DNA from: Pyrenophora tritici-repentis | Taxonomy: Eukaryota; Ascomycota; Dothideomycetes; Pleosporales; Pleosporaceae | DNA length: 64,000 nt | Reading direction: 5' to 3' | NCBI RefSeq assembly: GCF_003171515.1 | Contig: NC_089399.1 | Span: 1,054,001-1,118,000 of the forward strand | The notes under the pieces: model-generated | What the model was told of the DNA's origin: nothing | Databases searched by the model: none | What the model saw: only the letters and a program-made list of their open reading frames with translations | In this document: positions 22,385-33,915 of the stretch, one piece after another | How positions within the stretch are numbered: the first letter of the stretch is position 1 | Layout: each line of letters starts with the position of its first letter | Made by a program: the position numbers and the translations under genes

Positions 22385-24660
22385 CTAGAAGAATCTTCCC
22401 TTGGTACCAGTCTCAACGCTGCTATGCTCAAGCACCGCATCGCCATCGTGATCGTCGTTGTTCAGAGGAATGGGGCGATCAAACGCGTCGAATCGCGTGC
22501 CTTGAACCCTAGCCCTGATCCACAAGAAGCTGATGCGAAGAGCACAAGCACCGAAAGCCCAAAGAAGGCCTCCAAAGGGCGCGGCCACGAAGGCGCCTGT
22601 TTGATAATCAGTGAGCCGTAAATTAGGAAGTATGAATAGACATACCGAAAGCACTCCAGTCATTTCCGTACAATCCACCTTCCAGTAACAACAGTTTCCC
22701 GGCCTTTGTAGCATCGCCATCGTAGTAGACAAGTCCAAACAAGAAGATGGTAAAGACACCACCAAGCCCACCCACTACAAAGTCAAACCCGCGGTACCAG
22801 TAAAACCTATCGCTCAAGCCAATGACCAAACAAGGAACAACTGCAGCGCTAACAAGGTCACTGATCAAGAAGATTTGGAGAATGTCCGGGCTGCGTAGTG
22901 CAACAACAACAACAGGGAAGATGAGTGCCACGACGCAAGCACGAATAATCCAGATGTTGAGCTTGTTGCGGAAGAAATCGTTGCTTCCAGTGCTGATCAT
23001 GGCCGACTGGAACGAGTCGAATGCGGCAGTAGAGAGGGAGATTGTCATTACTAAAATCACGCCAACAACCCAAGCAGGTAGTGTTTCGAGTAGGAGGAAG
23101 AAAGCCAGGGAACCGTTTGCTTCGTCGCCAATGGTGTAAGCGCCAGACCATGCAGCGAGCATTCCACCCACACCAAGTAGGGTCAGGATGATAAGTACTC
23201 CTACGCTGGCAAGCGAGACTCCGATCCAAAGGTCCTTATCGGTACGAGCAGCAAAGGTGCGCATCCAAAATCCAGAAAGGAAGAAGTCGTTAGTCAGGAT
23301 TGCAACAGGGAGGATGTAAATGAGCTGCCATCCAAGAAGACTGGATTCGAGATAGCCGGATTTGTCGATGAGTGAACGATCAATTTTCGTTTCAACGCCC
23401 ACGGCAATGATACCCATGATGATCAGGCCAATGACCATTACTCCTTGGATGTTGTCCGTTACAAAGGATACTTTGAAGCCACCGAGTGCTGGAGAAATCA
23501 GTTCAGATTTCATCAAAAGCAGCGCCATGTCTTACAGGTGTAGATGGTAGTAACTGCACATTCCACAATGACTACCGGCAGGCCGTTCAGTCCGGTCAAA
23601 AGGTTGACAATCTGTTGTAGTGCCGACAGTTCAGCCACCATGTACAAGAACATGGTGATGAGTGTGCAGACGCTGAGAAACAGACCCGCGGCCGCTCCGT
23701 AACGCTGCCTCGTCCATTCCGTCAGAACGAAGCCTTCTGGACATTTCCGGCGGATAATGGGACCCAGCGCACCAAAGATCAGGAGAGGTAGAGCCGAAGA
23801 CATCGCGTAGACCAGCAGACCTTGCACACCAGCGATGGTGGCAATCTGAGGGTAAGTGAACAGAATCCCAGATCCGAGAGCTATGGATGAGAGAAACCTA
23901 GGTCAGCTTACTGCATCAATTCGGGGATATGGGGGGAGTAGCGGCAGCACGTTCCTCACGCAAGTATTATCTTGATCGAGTTCTTACGGTACTTCTCAGC
24001 TTCTCCTGGACCAGATGCAAATACCCCAGATATTACATCCTGAGTTCTTGAATCTAGCCTTGGTTCGGCGCCCGCAGTGTAGCCGCACAAAAGACTGCCC
24101 CCATATCACTGCATGGAAACCACATTGGCCGCATGGATAGCGATACGGGGGCAACTTTTGTGAGAGATCTTAATACGAACCTAGAGGATTTCAAGCACTC
24201 ATGCAAGAACACGCGCTCCGATGACAACATGGTTGTACAGGCGTTTGATAATAGTGATATCGCAATGCCGATACTGCCGCTGCTCTTCATGTGGAAAGCA
24301 TTGGTGCACGAATGCACTCACCCGATGCGATGAAATTCAAAGCGAGCGGAACGCCTGGCCAGAGTCAGTAATTCATGCGTTGGAGGAGGCGAGAAGTCTC
24401 GCGCAGTTGCGCAAAGTCTGGGAAACACTAATGCTGTGCAACCGGCTTGACGGCTTCTTCTAACCCTTCTGTGTACGGTTGCTGGACAACCATTCCGACT
24501 TGGACTGGTGTCGCAATTTCCATGCGACGAAGCATCCCAGGACCCTGGTTCATACATCAATTCAACATTCTGATTCTTGAAGCGTCACGTTCACTCACAA
24601 GAAGGCACCTAGAGTAAGGTATATGATGGCGTTGGACGCCGGTTGTGAAGGAACGCCCAT
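22385..24660 (-). CDS. Sodium:solute symporter (SSS) family transporter
   Basis: This is an integral plasma-membrane permease related to urea (Dur3), proline and similar cation-coupled carriers; its substrate is unknown. Six exons, 24599-24660, 24465-24544, 24322-24354, 23536-23880, 22646-23488 and 22385-22596, give 524 aa. It starts MGVPSQPASNAIIYLTLGAF, continues SEWLSSNRTQKGVPLALNF, and has GSGILFTYPQIATIAGVQG and CPEGFVLTEWTRQRYG. About a dozen hydrophobic segments follow. The charged tail ends VETGTKGRFF, presumably cytosolic. It is shorter than typical Dur3. The third intron is 441 nt, far longer than the other introns here; the join across it (IAS|ALGSGIL) is strongly supported by frame and family sequence. 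Confidence 0.85.
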
Positions 24661-25241
24661 GGTTAGAAATGTACCTTTTTGACGTGACGATAGAAGTTGA
24701 AGATGAATTAATTCAATGTAAGCCGAGGATGCAGGGTCAAGTTAAGACGGTTCGGCACCAAAAACTTTTGCAGCGACCGACCCCGCGCCTTCCTCATTGT
24801 ATCACTAGCGCTGCGCGGAGGACGTCGCCGCTGATGTCAAATTGTTAGACAATCGTTCTAGCCAGCTCTGGTCCCCGCCGACCGGCATCACTCGCCGTGG
24901 GGGTACTGGATGCGCTCATATCGGGCCTGTCTTGAACTACTCGGGACGAGTGTGACGCATGCAGCCCGGCAACTAAGACAGACTTTCCAGCAGTCCCTAT
25001 GACGACCCTGTTGATTTGGATACTTTTGTAGCATTTGAGAACTAGAACTGCATCAAGTGATGCTTTCTCCATATTACTACCCTTGGCAACGTACAAAGAC
25101 CCCCAAGTGACAACCTGACAAGAACGCCTAATCGCTCCATTACGCAGGAAACGCAGGAAGCCGAAAGAGTCTTCCCTTATTACATGGTTGATCGCGTCTG
25201 TGACGTTAATCTGAACCAAAGACGGTCAGCACAAGAGCCCT
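24661..25241. other. Intergenic region between the symporter and snx3
   Basis: The 581 bp hold the symporter promoter and the snx3 3' end. An open frame at 24845-25219 (-) runs antisense-free past the snx3 stop but has no recognisable family. I treat it as chance. Confidence 0.5.
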
Positions 25242-25838
25242 CTACCAGGCATGTCTGTCCCAGTTCGGATCTGGCATATGTTAGCCATGCTTTACTTCCT
25301 AGACCAAGTGTCGGCTGACCTTGTACAAAAGCAGCCAGCACTTTGCTGCCAGTCTGCAGCAGTGGATGGCCAACTACTATCTGCAGAAAGCGCTGGAGGC
25401 CTTCCCGTCGGTGCTCAATCACATCGTCTGAGAAGCGATTTGTGAGCACCTTGCCCGGCAGGGGCGGTATGGTTACGCGCGCTGATTCGCGCTCCAGGAT
25501 ATCGCGGAATGCTTCGAATTCGCTGTACCGGCGGCGTACGGTCGACGACTTGAGCTTGAAGGCGGGAATGTTGGTGCGCATCACGATTTCGTAGGTTGTG
25601 TACATGCCGCGACCGACGCCTATACTCTGCATTAGCATCATGATGCTGCGACTCCAGGCGTCCCACTCACCATGCGTCATTGGGTTTCTGACCTGTGCAC
25701 GCGACTATGTGAGCAAGGCTGTGGGAGAAACGAGGCTTAAGAGGCTCCTCTTGGACCTACCTCGATCTCCAGGAAGTTCTCCGGAGGGCCATACAGCTCC
25801 TCGAAGCTTTGCGATCGTGCATCTGGTAGCGACTGCAT
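25242..25838 (-). CDS. snx3: Sorting nexin 3 (SNX3/Grd19), PX-domain protein
   Basis: SNX3 binds phosphatidylinositol 3-phosphate on endosomes and works with retromer to recycle membrane proteins. Four exons, 25761-25838, 25671-25692, 25320-25619 and 25242-25270, give 142 aa; nearly the whole protein is the PX domain. Family sequence is visible in order: [38 protein letters not shown], the phosphoinositide-binding [21 protein letters not shown], and [20 protein letters not shown]. The C-terminus DPNWDRHAW is on a 29-nt last exon, and exon 2 is only 22 nt. All junctions have GT-AG ends and keep frame. Confidence 0.95.
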
Positions 25839-26265
25839 CTTGGCTGTGGCTATGGTCGTGTAAAGGCAACGGAGGGTGGGCTGCGCGAGAGTTGATGGTC
25901 GAGGGCGGGGCTATTGTCGCGACCTAATGGCCCGACACTTCGGTTTCCACGCCTCGGGAAACTACTGTTAACGCACGTGCTGCAAGCGCCCTTTTCGCCT
26001 TATCTCAGGTGATGTATAACAATTGCGCAGTGCTTCACTTGTGTTCGCAGACAAGCATGATACTGGCACAGTCAGGTCCGTGAGCATCATTCTAGCTACT
26101 CATGACCCCGCTTCCCAAGCCCGAGCCTTGTGAGACCCCTCCCAGGAAGATTCCCGCATGATACATGGACAGATTGGGTATCGAACATATTCAAGCAAAC
26201 AGCCGCCGCTCCCTTGACCTTCTTCTATTCTATACGTACTCGATACGTCCAACACATTCCTCCAC
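25839..26265. other. Intergenic region upstream of snx3
   Basis: The 427 bp between the snx3 start and the MFS gene stop should hold the snx3 promoter. A single CACGTG occurs near 25975. No gene is seen. Confidence 0.55.
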
Positions 26266-28116
26266 TCATGAGCTTCTCTTCCCATACGGTTCGAACGGAA
26301 AGGCAACCGCAATGGCAGCCATGAAGATGTACAGTGCTGCACAAATGTAGATCGGGACCGGAGTACCAGTCTGTAGTAAGAGAATCAGCAAGTTACGTAC
26401 ACAAGCGTATGGTTGGAGACTCACGTTGGCGACCGTAGCAATGACGGCACTCAAGATACCCATGACACGGTTCCACCCGATGGCGATTCCGTTACCTGTT
26501 CCTCGGTGCGCGCTGGGTAACACTTCTGGCGTGTACGCATACCTGCCTTAGTTAGCATACTTAAACATTGTCTGTTTGGCATCTACTTACAATGTACCGT
26601 AATAGATGTTGAGGCAGAAGTTGATGATGCACGTGAATGCAACATTCTGCGTTGCAGTCCTGACCTGCGTATACGCAAAGAAGAATGCCATCGTCACCAG
26701 CGCACCGATGACCATTGTGTACTTCCTTCCCAGTCTCGTCCCGCACATCCATCCCGCCAATACTGGACCCCAAATACCGCTGAAGTTCACAAGCGTGTAG
26801 TTGCGCCATGTGATATATGCGCTAGTCTGACCAAACTGTGCTCCACGAGAAGCGAGATAAGCCGGCAGGAAAACGTTGTACAGCGGGTAAGCAAGGCCGA
26901 TAAGTGTCCAGGAGAGCCAGATGAGAGTGGTGCTGATACCGATTCGTTTGGTCGCATACAATCCGCGAAGATGCATACCCACCTCCCCGAAGCCCCATTT
27001 GCTCTTCCCCCCTCGAGCGCGATCTACAGTTCCGCATTCCTGCATGAGTTCGAGCGTGAGGCTACAGGGGCGGTTGTACTTCTTTGCGATGAATTGTAAT
27101 GTCTCCACACACTCTGCATCTCTACCCTCGCCTACGAGGAATTTTGGTGTTTCCTTGAGCTGTATGATTGTGACGCGAAGAATGGACATGACCAAGACGA
27201 GGGAACCAGAAGTGTACCACACGTAACGCCAACCTTGATTGTTGGACTTGGTGCAAGGAGCAGCGCTGGCATCGACGGAAGGATTAGCGCAACTGTAGTT
27301 TGGAATGAAACCCCATGCAAGGAAACCTGCTATAAGCTGGCCGATGCCTATGCAAATGTCAGCTTCAAGTATTACCGCCCAAGCACTTTTCTTCTGACTT
27401 GGGAGCACTCAGGAGACTTCATACCCCACCAGGCCGCCATGAGCGTGAGCATCCACTGCCTGTAGCCCGGCAGGTACTCCAAGAAAACTGCAGTATCCAA
27501 TACCAGGTTACCTCCACCTCCAAAAGCACTCAAGCACACAAATAACCCCAGCACCTCCCAATTTGGACTTGCGCCAGCTACAATCGCAAACACTGAGCAG
27601 ATGATAAGACTGACGTTGAAAGCTATCTTACGGCCCATGATATCGGCAGTCAAACCCCAGAAGAGTGCACCTGTGAGCATACCGACATAGGCGGCAATGG
27701 TAAGTCCATTGTGGTACGAGGGATGGAATTCGAGGGCGGCTTGACCGGCGATGATGGATTGGATAAGGAGGATGAGGGAGTCGACTGCGTACCCAAAGCC
27801 GTTCAGGACAAATAACTGGGTGAAGTCAGGATTGCCTCAAAGGCATTTGAAGAGTGCGTATACCTTCCAATGGTATCCAGTGAAGCCAATCTGTGGGTAC
27901 CGAGTTAGTAAACGGCGTCTAGAGCACGTGTGCCTGTGCACTTACTTGGTCAATCGCATTGTTCACGAGATGCATTTTAGCATTTAGGATGGGATCGGTA
28001 TGTTCGAGCTGTAGAATATCGTCTTTGCCCAAACAGCTCGTTTCCCAATACACGACTTGGTGCTCGACATCCTGCTCCTGCACCTTCTTTGCGTCTACCT
28101 TGTTTGTTCCCTCCAT
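26266..28116 (-). CDS. Major facilitator superfamily transporter, SV2-like
   Basis: This is a membrane transporter of unknown substrate. Six exons, 27946-28116, 27864-27890, 27425-27815, 26591-27347, 26425-26542 and 26266-26370, give 522 aa. About 12 hydrophobic segments are visible. The loop between TM2 and TM3 has the MFS motif WGLTADIMGRKIAF. The segment GNLVLDTAVFLEYLP and then MLTLMAAWWGIGQLIAGF is characteristic of the fungal SV2/sugar-type MFS group. ETPKFLVGEGRDAE ends the TM6 loop start, and TRLGRKYTM lies between TM8 and TM9. The N-terminal 57 residues (exon 1) are hydrophilic. Exon 2 is 27 nt (IGFTGYHWK) and is required by family sequence. The last exon ends FPFEPYGKRSS. Confidence 0.87.
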
Positions 28117-28929
28117 TTTATCTTGGGATACTTGTACGATCGGGCATCAAGCGTATGGTATATCCAAACGATCCACCTTGTTCATCGACAGTATGTAAGA
28201 TGCGTATGCGACACCCCAGGCAGTGCACGTAAACAAGCGAAGATCAAGAGGAGCGAGGGGCACGGGAGGGGTAAATAGGTCGATACATTTCACCGGTACT
28301 CGACTGCAGGACCAAAGCTCTGTTGCCGTGTATCCAATGCAACGTCCGAAGGTCCCCACGCTCCGCTTCAACAATAGATGCAGCAAATCAGTGAACTTTG
28401 TTGCGAAGATCGCGGCTGGGCTGTAATTGGCTGACATCATACGCTAGTGAGTACGACAGGGTGCAGGTTAGACCGATACAGCTTGGGATTCTTGGGATCA
28501 GATCGTAGGCGATACCAGCGTGGGAAGGTGCGGCTGCGGCTGTGATTTAACCGGATGTCGGCTGTCATGACGAGTCGTGTAAACTCCTCCCTGCCGACAT
28601 CATCACACATGCACGGTATAGCAGGCTTTTTACATCATGTGAATGCGGCTCAAATGCGGCTCGGATTCTTTACCTCAATATCTGCATTGTATGTAACCTA
28701 ACCTGTGGACATAAGAGCACGTACCTTCGTGCGATGTGTTATTATTGATTCCCATTGAAACTGTGCCCGCCTGGAACAACGTTACATGGAAAGAAAAGCC
28801 CTATACATAACGTAGAAAGCCCATGACATCCTCGTTGAAGTAATCTGATATCCCGAACGCCTTGCTGGAGGAAAAGGTATAGTATAGGCAATCATGAAAC
28901 CCTGGAAAAGGAGGGGCAAAGAATAACGA
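28117..28929. other. Intergenic region upstream of the MFS gene
   Basis: The 813 bp between the MFS start and the CAF-1 subunit stop hold the MFS promoter and CAF-1 3' UTR. Several short open stretches occur, none with recognisable sequence. Confidence 0.5.
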
Positions 28930-31481
28930 CTACTGCTGGCTCTGTGCTTGCGTCGTTGCTGTATGTTCCTCGGTGCTAGCGATAGCGCTGTCATCCTCCT
29001 CTGTCATCATTATAGGCGTCGGTGCGATCCTTCGCCTCTTGCTCTCTCGGACTTCTTCCACATTGCCTTCTGGGACAGAGTGAAGTTCCCGTTTCTTCGA
29101 AGTAGACAGACCGTCGTCACGGTCCGACTCGCTCCTCTCGCTTTCTCTTCGACCAATCTGGCCAATATTGGGGATGCCGCTGACAGAACTATTTGCACTG
29201 TGTGATCCGTGCTGTCCATGAGCTGGTGTAAGAGGTGGTGTCCACATGGGAACCGGACCGGAGTTTGCAGCCGCTATGCTAGGCACCGACGACATAGCTG
29301 GCGTTGGCGCGTTCATGTTACTCTGGTCACCCGCCCCAGGAGCAAAGGATGAGGCTGTAGCTATGCTAGATACCGAGTTGCTCCTTGTTGGACTACCTGG
29401 TCTTGCAGGGACGAACGAGCTTGGTGAAGCAGGAAAGCCGGCAGATGGTTGCCTCTGCATGGGTGGTGCAGTGGCTGTTGCGGTACCTGACATACTTCCT
29501 GTAGTAGGAGTCGGAGTAGGGGTCGACGTGTTTGATGCATGACCAGTTGTTGTATTAATCGCAGCAGGTGGTTGCTGTGCTCGACTGTGGACAGCTAATG
29601 GTCCTGTGTACTTCTCCCCAAGCTCACCAGGAGCAAACGTGATCGAAGAACAGAATCCGTCCGATGATGTCATTAGCAACATCGAGCCATCATTAGACCT
29701 AGAAAATTGTAAGCATCGCTATGACCTAACTTTGAAATGTAGTACTTACCAGGTGATATCTGTGAAAGTCGCAAAGTGCAAGTTGCTAACTATGCACAAC
29801 GGCTTTTGCTGTTGTGTATCGTAGATGTGGATGGCATCTTGAGTTGCGACAGCATAAATCATGCGGTAAGGCAGTGTAAATGCAGCCGTAGGTCCAGCAG
29901 GCGGGACGGTTGGAGTGAACGCATCGCCATCGGTGGGTTTGGGTGATGGTGCTGATAGGCTTGGCGAGGGAGAGGGTGCACTCGTGATAGGCGGCGGATC
30001 CATGGATGAATGTGATGTAGGCGGCTTCGAAGGCATGACGGGCTCTGGCAAAGACGGTATTTCATCATCCATGTTCGAAGTGTCGATAGTGATTTGTCTC
30101 GTGGGCGGGGCAGCCTGGCGTAGGGTGTAGTAGACTGGTGAGCAACGGACCGCAACTGAAGGCTTTTTGTGACCCGGTAGATATGCGACGGGGGGCTTGT
30201 TGAGACCAGCTCGAGTGTAAATGTAGACCGTATTGGTGATATCTTCGGCTGGTTTTGCTTCGCCAACTGATGGATGCAGTGCTTTGTACTGGCCCGCAGG
30301 GGTGAACAACAAGCTTCCATCTGGAGCAAACGTGAGGCGTCGGAAGAAGGATGTCAAGGTCTCGTTGAAGTAAATGGGTGCGTTGCGAATCCCTAGAGTA
30401 CCAATACTGCTGATGCTGGGAGAGTTTGGCATGACAGCGGGCAGAGGCATGGACGGGGCAGGCGAGGCGGAGCGCCTCACTGATGGTGAGGTAGTAGATC
30501 CAAACGAAGAACGACGACTGTGCGATGTTGGCGGAGGATGCATATTTGGCAGAGCGAGTGACTGTGGAGTGCCAGGCATTGATGGGACAGGCGAGCCAAT
30601 TGCCATGGCGTCACCGACGAAGGACGCTCGGCCACCGAAGTCGGGCGGAGCAGGGCTATTTGAGGATACACGGCGTGCGGGCAGGTCCATTCTGGTAACC
30701 TTGCTGTGCTGAGCCAAGGAGAACTGGCCGTCCTTGTTCTTCAGTGTGTAGATATGGACAGACCGATCAGACGACTGGGTCGCGATGTACTCGTTCAAGG
30801 GGTCCCAGGCCACGCCCTGGACATAATGGTTATGCTCGGCAATCTGCCGTACGATGCTTCCTAAATGTCATTGAGCAGCTGTTGGAGAGGTTGTGTCGGG
30901 GCAGGTGTCGTACCAGTCTGAGCGTTGTATATGCGAGCAATGTTGTCCATGCTGCCTGTGATGAAGAAGACGCCGTCTGGAGACCAGGCTAGGTCGTAGA
31001 TCTCTGAGCCTATGGACCTGCACATGGCCTTGACTCGCCATGTCTCTTTGTTTTCAAGGCCGTCCTCGAAGTTGGTGTGCGTGGTTTGGTTCTCAGCTGG
31101 GACCCACAGGAGGACGTTGCCGTCGTCGCCCGCGCTTGCTAGCATTTCGCCTGCAACGTGTTAGCTGATATGCGCGTAGTAGGTCGGGGGTTGGGAGATG
31201 ATGTACCTCGTGGACACCATCGTACTACATTGACGGCCTGCGTGTGTTTTACGAGTGATGATAAATACGTGACTTTGCGCTCTTCGCCGTGCGTCTCCAC
31301 GTTCCAAAGCTAAGTCTATCAGCATTTGCTCAGGCTCCCAACATGCTGATATTAGACTCACCCTGACATTATTGTCGCCTCCAGCTGTCGCCAGACGTCC
31401 CTTGCCGTGTGGTTCAAAGTGGGCTGAGTAAATGGGGGCATTCTCGTCGTGCCAGGACACCAGGAGCGGAGCAGCCTTCAT
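28930..31481 (-). CDS. cac2: Chromatin assembly factor 1 WD40 subunit (Cac2/p60)
   Basis: CAF-1 deposits histones H3-H4 behind replication forks, and this subunit is its WD40 platform. Five exons, 31362-31481, 31207-31309, 30914-31150, 29750-30860 and 28930-29698, give 779 aa. The N-terminal seven-bladed propeller shows repeats such as GKGRLATAGGDNNVRLWNV, EMLASAGDDGNVLLWVP, FFITGSMDNIARIY and IATQSSDRSVHIYTL. A B-like segment, PIYFNETLTSFFRRLTFAPD, is the p60 signature. Blades 5-7 are split by Pro/Ser-rich inserts. After the last blade (LLMTSSDGFCSSITF) a low-complexity tail of about 230 residues ends with a basic KRRRIAPTP motif and a Gln/Thr-rich end. The start MKAAPLLVSWHDENAPIYSA fits the family exactly. 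Confidence 0.93.
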
Positions 31482-32437
31482 TGTGCAAGCAGATGGCGCT
31501 CATGTGCCGTTTGGAAAATGCCGATTTGTTTGGTGGAGGCAGCACAGCCGGGACGTGTGCGTTGACGTCGTCGCAAGGGTTTTGGGCGTGTCAGACTATG
31601 GGGGGAAGGCGTTGTTGGAGTAGGTTCCGTGTTTGCCGATGCAGGTGAAGGGTAATGGTAGGGCAGAGCTCACGATAAACGGGTAACAAGAGCAAGTCGG
31701 GAACTTGGGTGCCAGAATTTGCTTAGGCGAGCAAAGATTACTAACGGCAGTTCAGGTTGTCTTTGAGTGAGTGAGGCAATTGAAGCGTCTTGGGTGGTTG
31801 GCACCTCTCTGGGCCGCCTGCACACGAACCTGGAAGCGCGAACGTTCCGCGTCTCCTCCTAGCTAAATCAGGAAAGCTTATGGACCGTCATATGCATCCG
31901 GCACGACACCCTCTTGATTGGTCTCTCGTTTGTTGCAACAAAGACGTGTCGTAGAGCACTTCCTGTCACGCCTACCCTTTAGCTTTGTTCTGCGAAGCTC
32001 GTTCCTTGTGTCGACTCTATGCTCCAAACGTTCGCCATAGCGCCTTGCTCACGCTCAACATCACCCTGGTGACCGCAGGCTAAAGATGAGACATAAGCGA
32101 AATGGACCTTCGTCCGTCGCCACTTATGCATACAACAGTCAGATCGGTTTCTTATCAATTATGCCGTATGCACTGCCGCCCGACGTAGTCATGGCGACAG
32201 TCTCATCAAAGGCCTGCCTTGCCCGTGCACGGACCTGTGGAGCGCATCGAGATGGTGACGGCACCAGGGTAATCACCTTTCTTTTTGGAAGAGCCCACAA
32301 TACCCAACTCCACTTGTGCGCTATCTCGTTGCGGCAGCACATGAGAAGAGGGCCGTGTGTACATTGCTAGTTTCCTCACCCCCATCGTGAAACAGAGGCC
32401 CTCGTGGTTTTTTTCGCCTCGCAAACCTGCACCCATC
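31482..32437. other. Divergent promoter region between cac2 and the RWD gene
   Basis: The 956 bp lie between divergent starts and should hold both promoters. No gene, RNA or repeat is supported. Confidence 0.5.
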
Positions 32438-33175
32438 ATGTCAGAAGACCATGGCCCCACACGTCTTGAAACCGAGTTGGAGCTACTAAACGCCATGTAT
32501 CCCCATCAGACACACTATGACCCCAAATCACGAGAGTTAAAGTTCTCGGCTGACAATGCCTCACTGCTCCTTCGCCTGCCGGAGCCGTATCCGGAATCAG
32601 GATTGCCCGATATCATTTCGGCAACTGATGCAGCAAAGAACGACGTGCGAGCACAGAGCAGAGATGCTGTAAGAGAACTTGGTTTGACCGAGGGAGAGGA
32701 AGCACTGGATGCTGTCCTTGCCACTTTCCAGCAGCTCGTTGAATCTGCCGCCGCCCAATTGGACCAGAGGACACAAAAAAGCGACTCGACAGCACATGTT
32801 CAACATGTTTCCAATCTCTCCAAAACCATTATTGTCTGGTTGCACCACCTTCTAAACACTAACAAGCGAAAGCTCGCCCTCTTACCTCCATCCTCAACCC
32901 CTCCTGTCTCCGGTCTCACTAAGCCCGGCTATCCCGGTGTTCTCGTCTACTCTGGTCCGTCGTCAGCTGTCACGGAGCACGTCAACGTTTTGAAGGCGCA
33001 GAATTGGCAGGCTTTTCAAGTTCGATTCGAGGAAGATGAGCTTTGGCAATTCGCGCACGGTACGGGAGTCAAAGAGATGGAAAGTATGAGTGAGATTGTA
33101 CAAGGCGTTGGCGTTGATGGAGACGCGGGGAAGAGACAGAAGAAAGCGTTTCTGGAAGCCGTCGGTATCAAGTGA
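32438..33175 (+). CDS. RWD domain protein with C-terminal DUF1115-type domain
   Basis: This is an RWDD2-like protein; RWD folds resemble ubiquitin-conjugating enzymes without the catalytic Cys and mediate protein contacts. A single exon encodes 245 aa. The RWD part starts at once with LETELELLNAMYPHQ, followed by LLLRLPEPYPESGLPDI, where the YP-containing turn is diagnostic. The C-terminal half has IIVWLHHLLNTNKRKL and YPGVLVYSGPSS, ending FLEAVGIK, matching the DUF1115/Prp3-C-like region. I chose the ATG at 32438 because the RWD helix begins right after it; the frame is open 27 codons further up. Exact function is not known. Confidence 0.85.
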   Translation: MSEDHGPTRLETELELLNAMYPHQTHYDPKSRELKFSADNASLLLRLPEPYPESGLPDIISATDAAKNDVRAQSRDAVRELGLTEGEEALDAVLATFQQLVESAAAQLDQRTQKSDSTAHVQHVSNLSKTIIVWLHHLLNTNKRKLALLPPSSTPPVSGLTKPGYPGVLVYSGPSSAVTEHVNVLKAQNWQAFQVRFEEDELWQFAHGTGVKEMESMSEIVQGVGVDGDAGKRQKKAFLEAVGIK

Positions 33176-33239
33176 AAATCACCAGCATATGAACCGAAAC
33201 ATATATGCCTTGCGTTAGTGCAATATGCGGTGGTGTTTA

Positions 33240-33777
33240 AACGCTGAAATACACTCCTAGTCAGACATCTTGACCCGGAGCGTTGACTCTGTAAAGGGTC
33301 AATATCTGGCCAGGTCCCAGTCGGTATGTCTCGGAAGTCAAGTCTGCGCATCTTCAAAACTGCCAAGCTTGCTTTTAGCCTGGTGAGCAGACCATGAAGA
33401 TCAACAAGATCAGTCGAGGGCAGCCTTGGCACTGCTTCAACGGATGGTTCCTTTTCCGGAAGAACGGTTGTCTGGAACATGGAAAACGACAAAGCGGTGT
33501 CACAGTATGTGCTACCTGAACAAAGCATTTACGGCATCTCTCCTAACTTCATCGAACGGATATCAACGGCTTTCTCCAGCATGGATGTGTATTCAAGGTC
33601 CTTGATGGTGAAGCATAAGTACGCTTTCGACCGGAGCACCCCGGGTCCGATGATGATCTTAATTAAAGTCAACAATTCGTGTGCATCAATACCCTCGTTA
33701 GAGTAAACCCAGTGTTATATGTGGAATCGTTCGAAGATATCGTGAAGTAGCTGATCGAGAAACTTGATGTAAGACAT
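33240..33777 (-). pseudogene. Decayed gene of unknown family
   Basis: Starting at ATG 33777 a single minus-strand frame reads MSYIKFLDQLLHDIFERFHI, a stop, then about 61 protein-like codons (GIDAHELLTLIKIIIGPG; KAYLCFTIKDLEYTSMLEKA), a second stop, and continues MLCSGSTYCDTALSFSMF through SVEAVPRLPSTDLVDLHGLL. Both stops, at 33715-33717 and 33529-33531, are TAA and could each arise from CAA by one C-to-T change, with no frameshift between. The 3' limit is uncertain; beyond about 33240 the frame becomes the mirror of the RWD gene. I do not recognise the protein. A weak alternative is chance or an intron around the first stop. Confidence 0.4.
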
Positions 33778-33915
33778 TTGGACTATTCTACGATGTCATT
33801 CGTAGGTGGCTCGAGCGCCGAGAGATCGCATCTCGAATGATGATAAGAAAAGTCTCCCGCGGCACACAAATCCACCCCACCAACGTCGCCATACCCAATT
33901 CCCTCCACGCTCGCT

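Noticed and set aside
24845..25219. 124-codon minus-strand open frame right of the symporter
   Set aside because: It overlaps the terminal part of snx3, has no recognisable sequence, and its composition is random-like.
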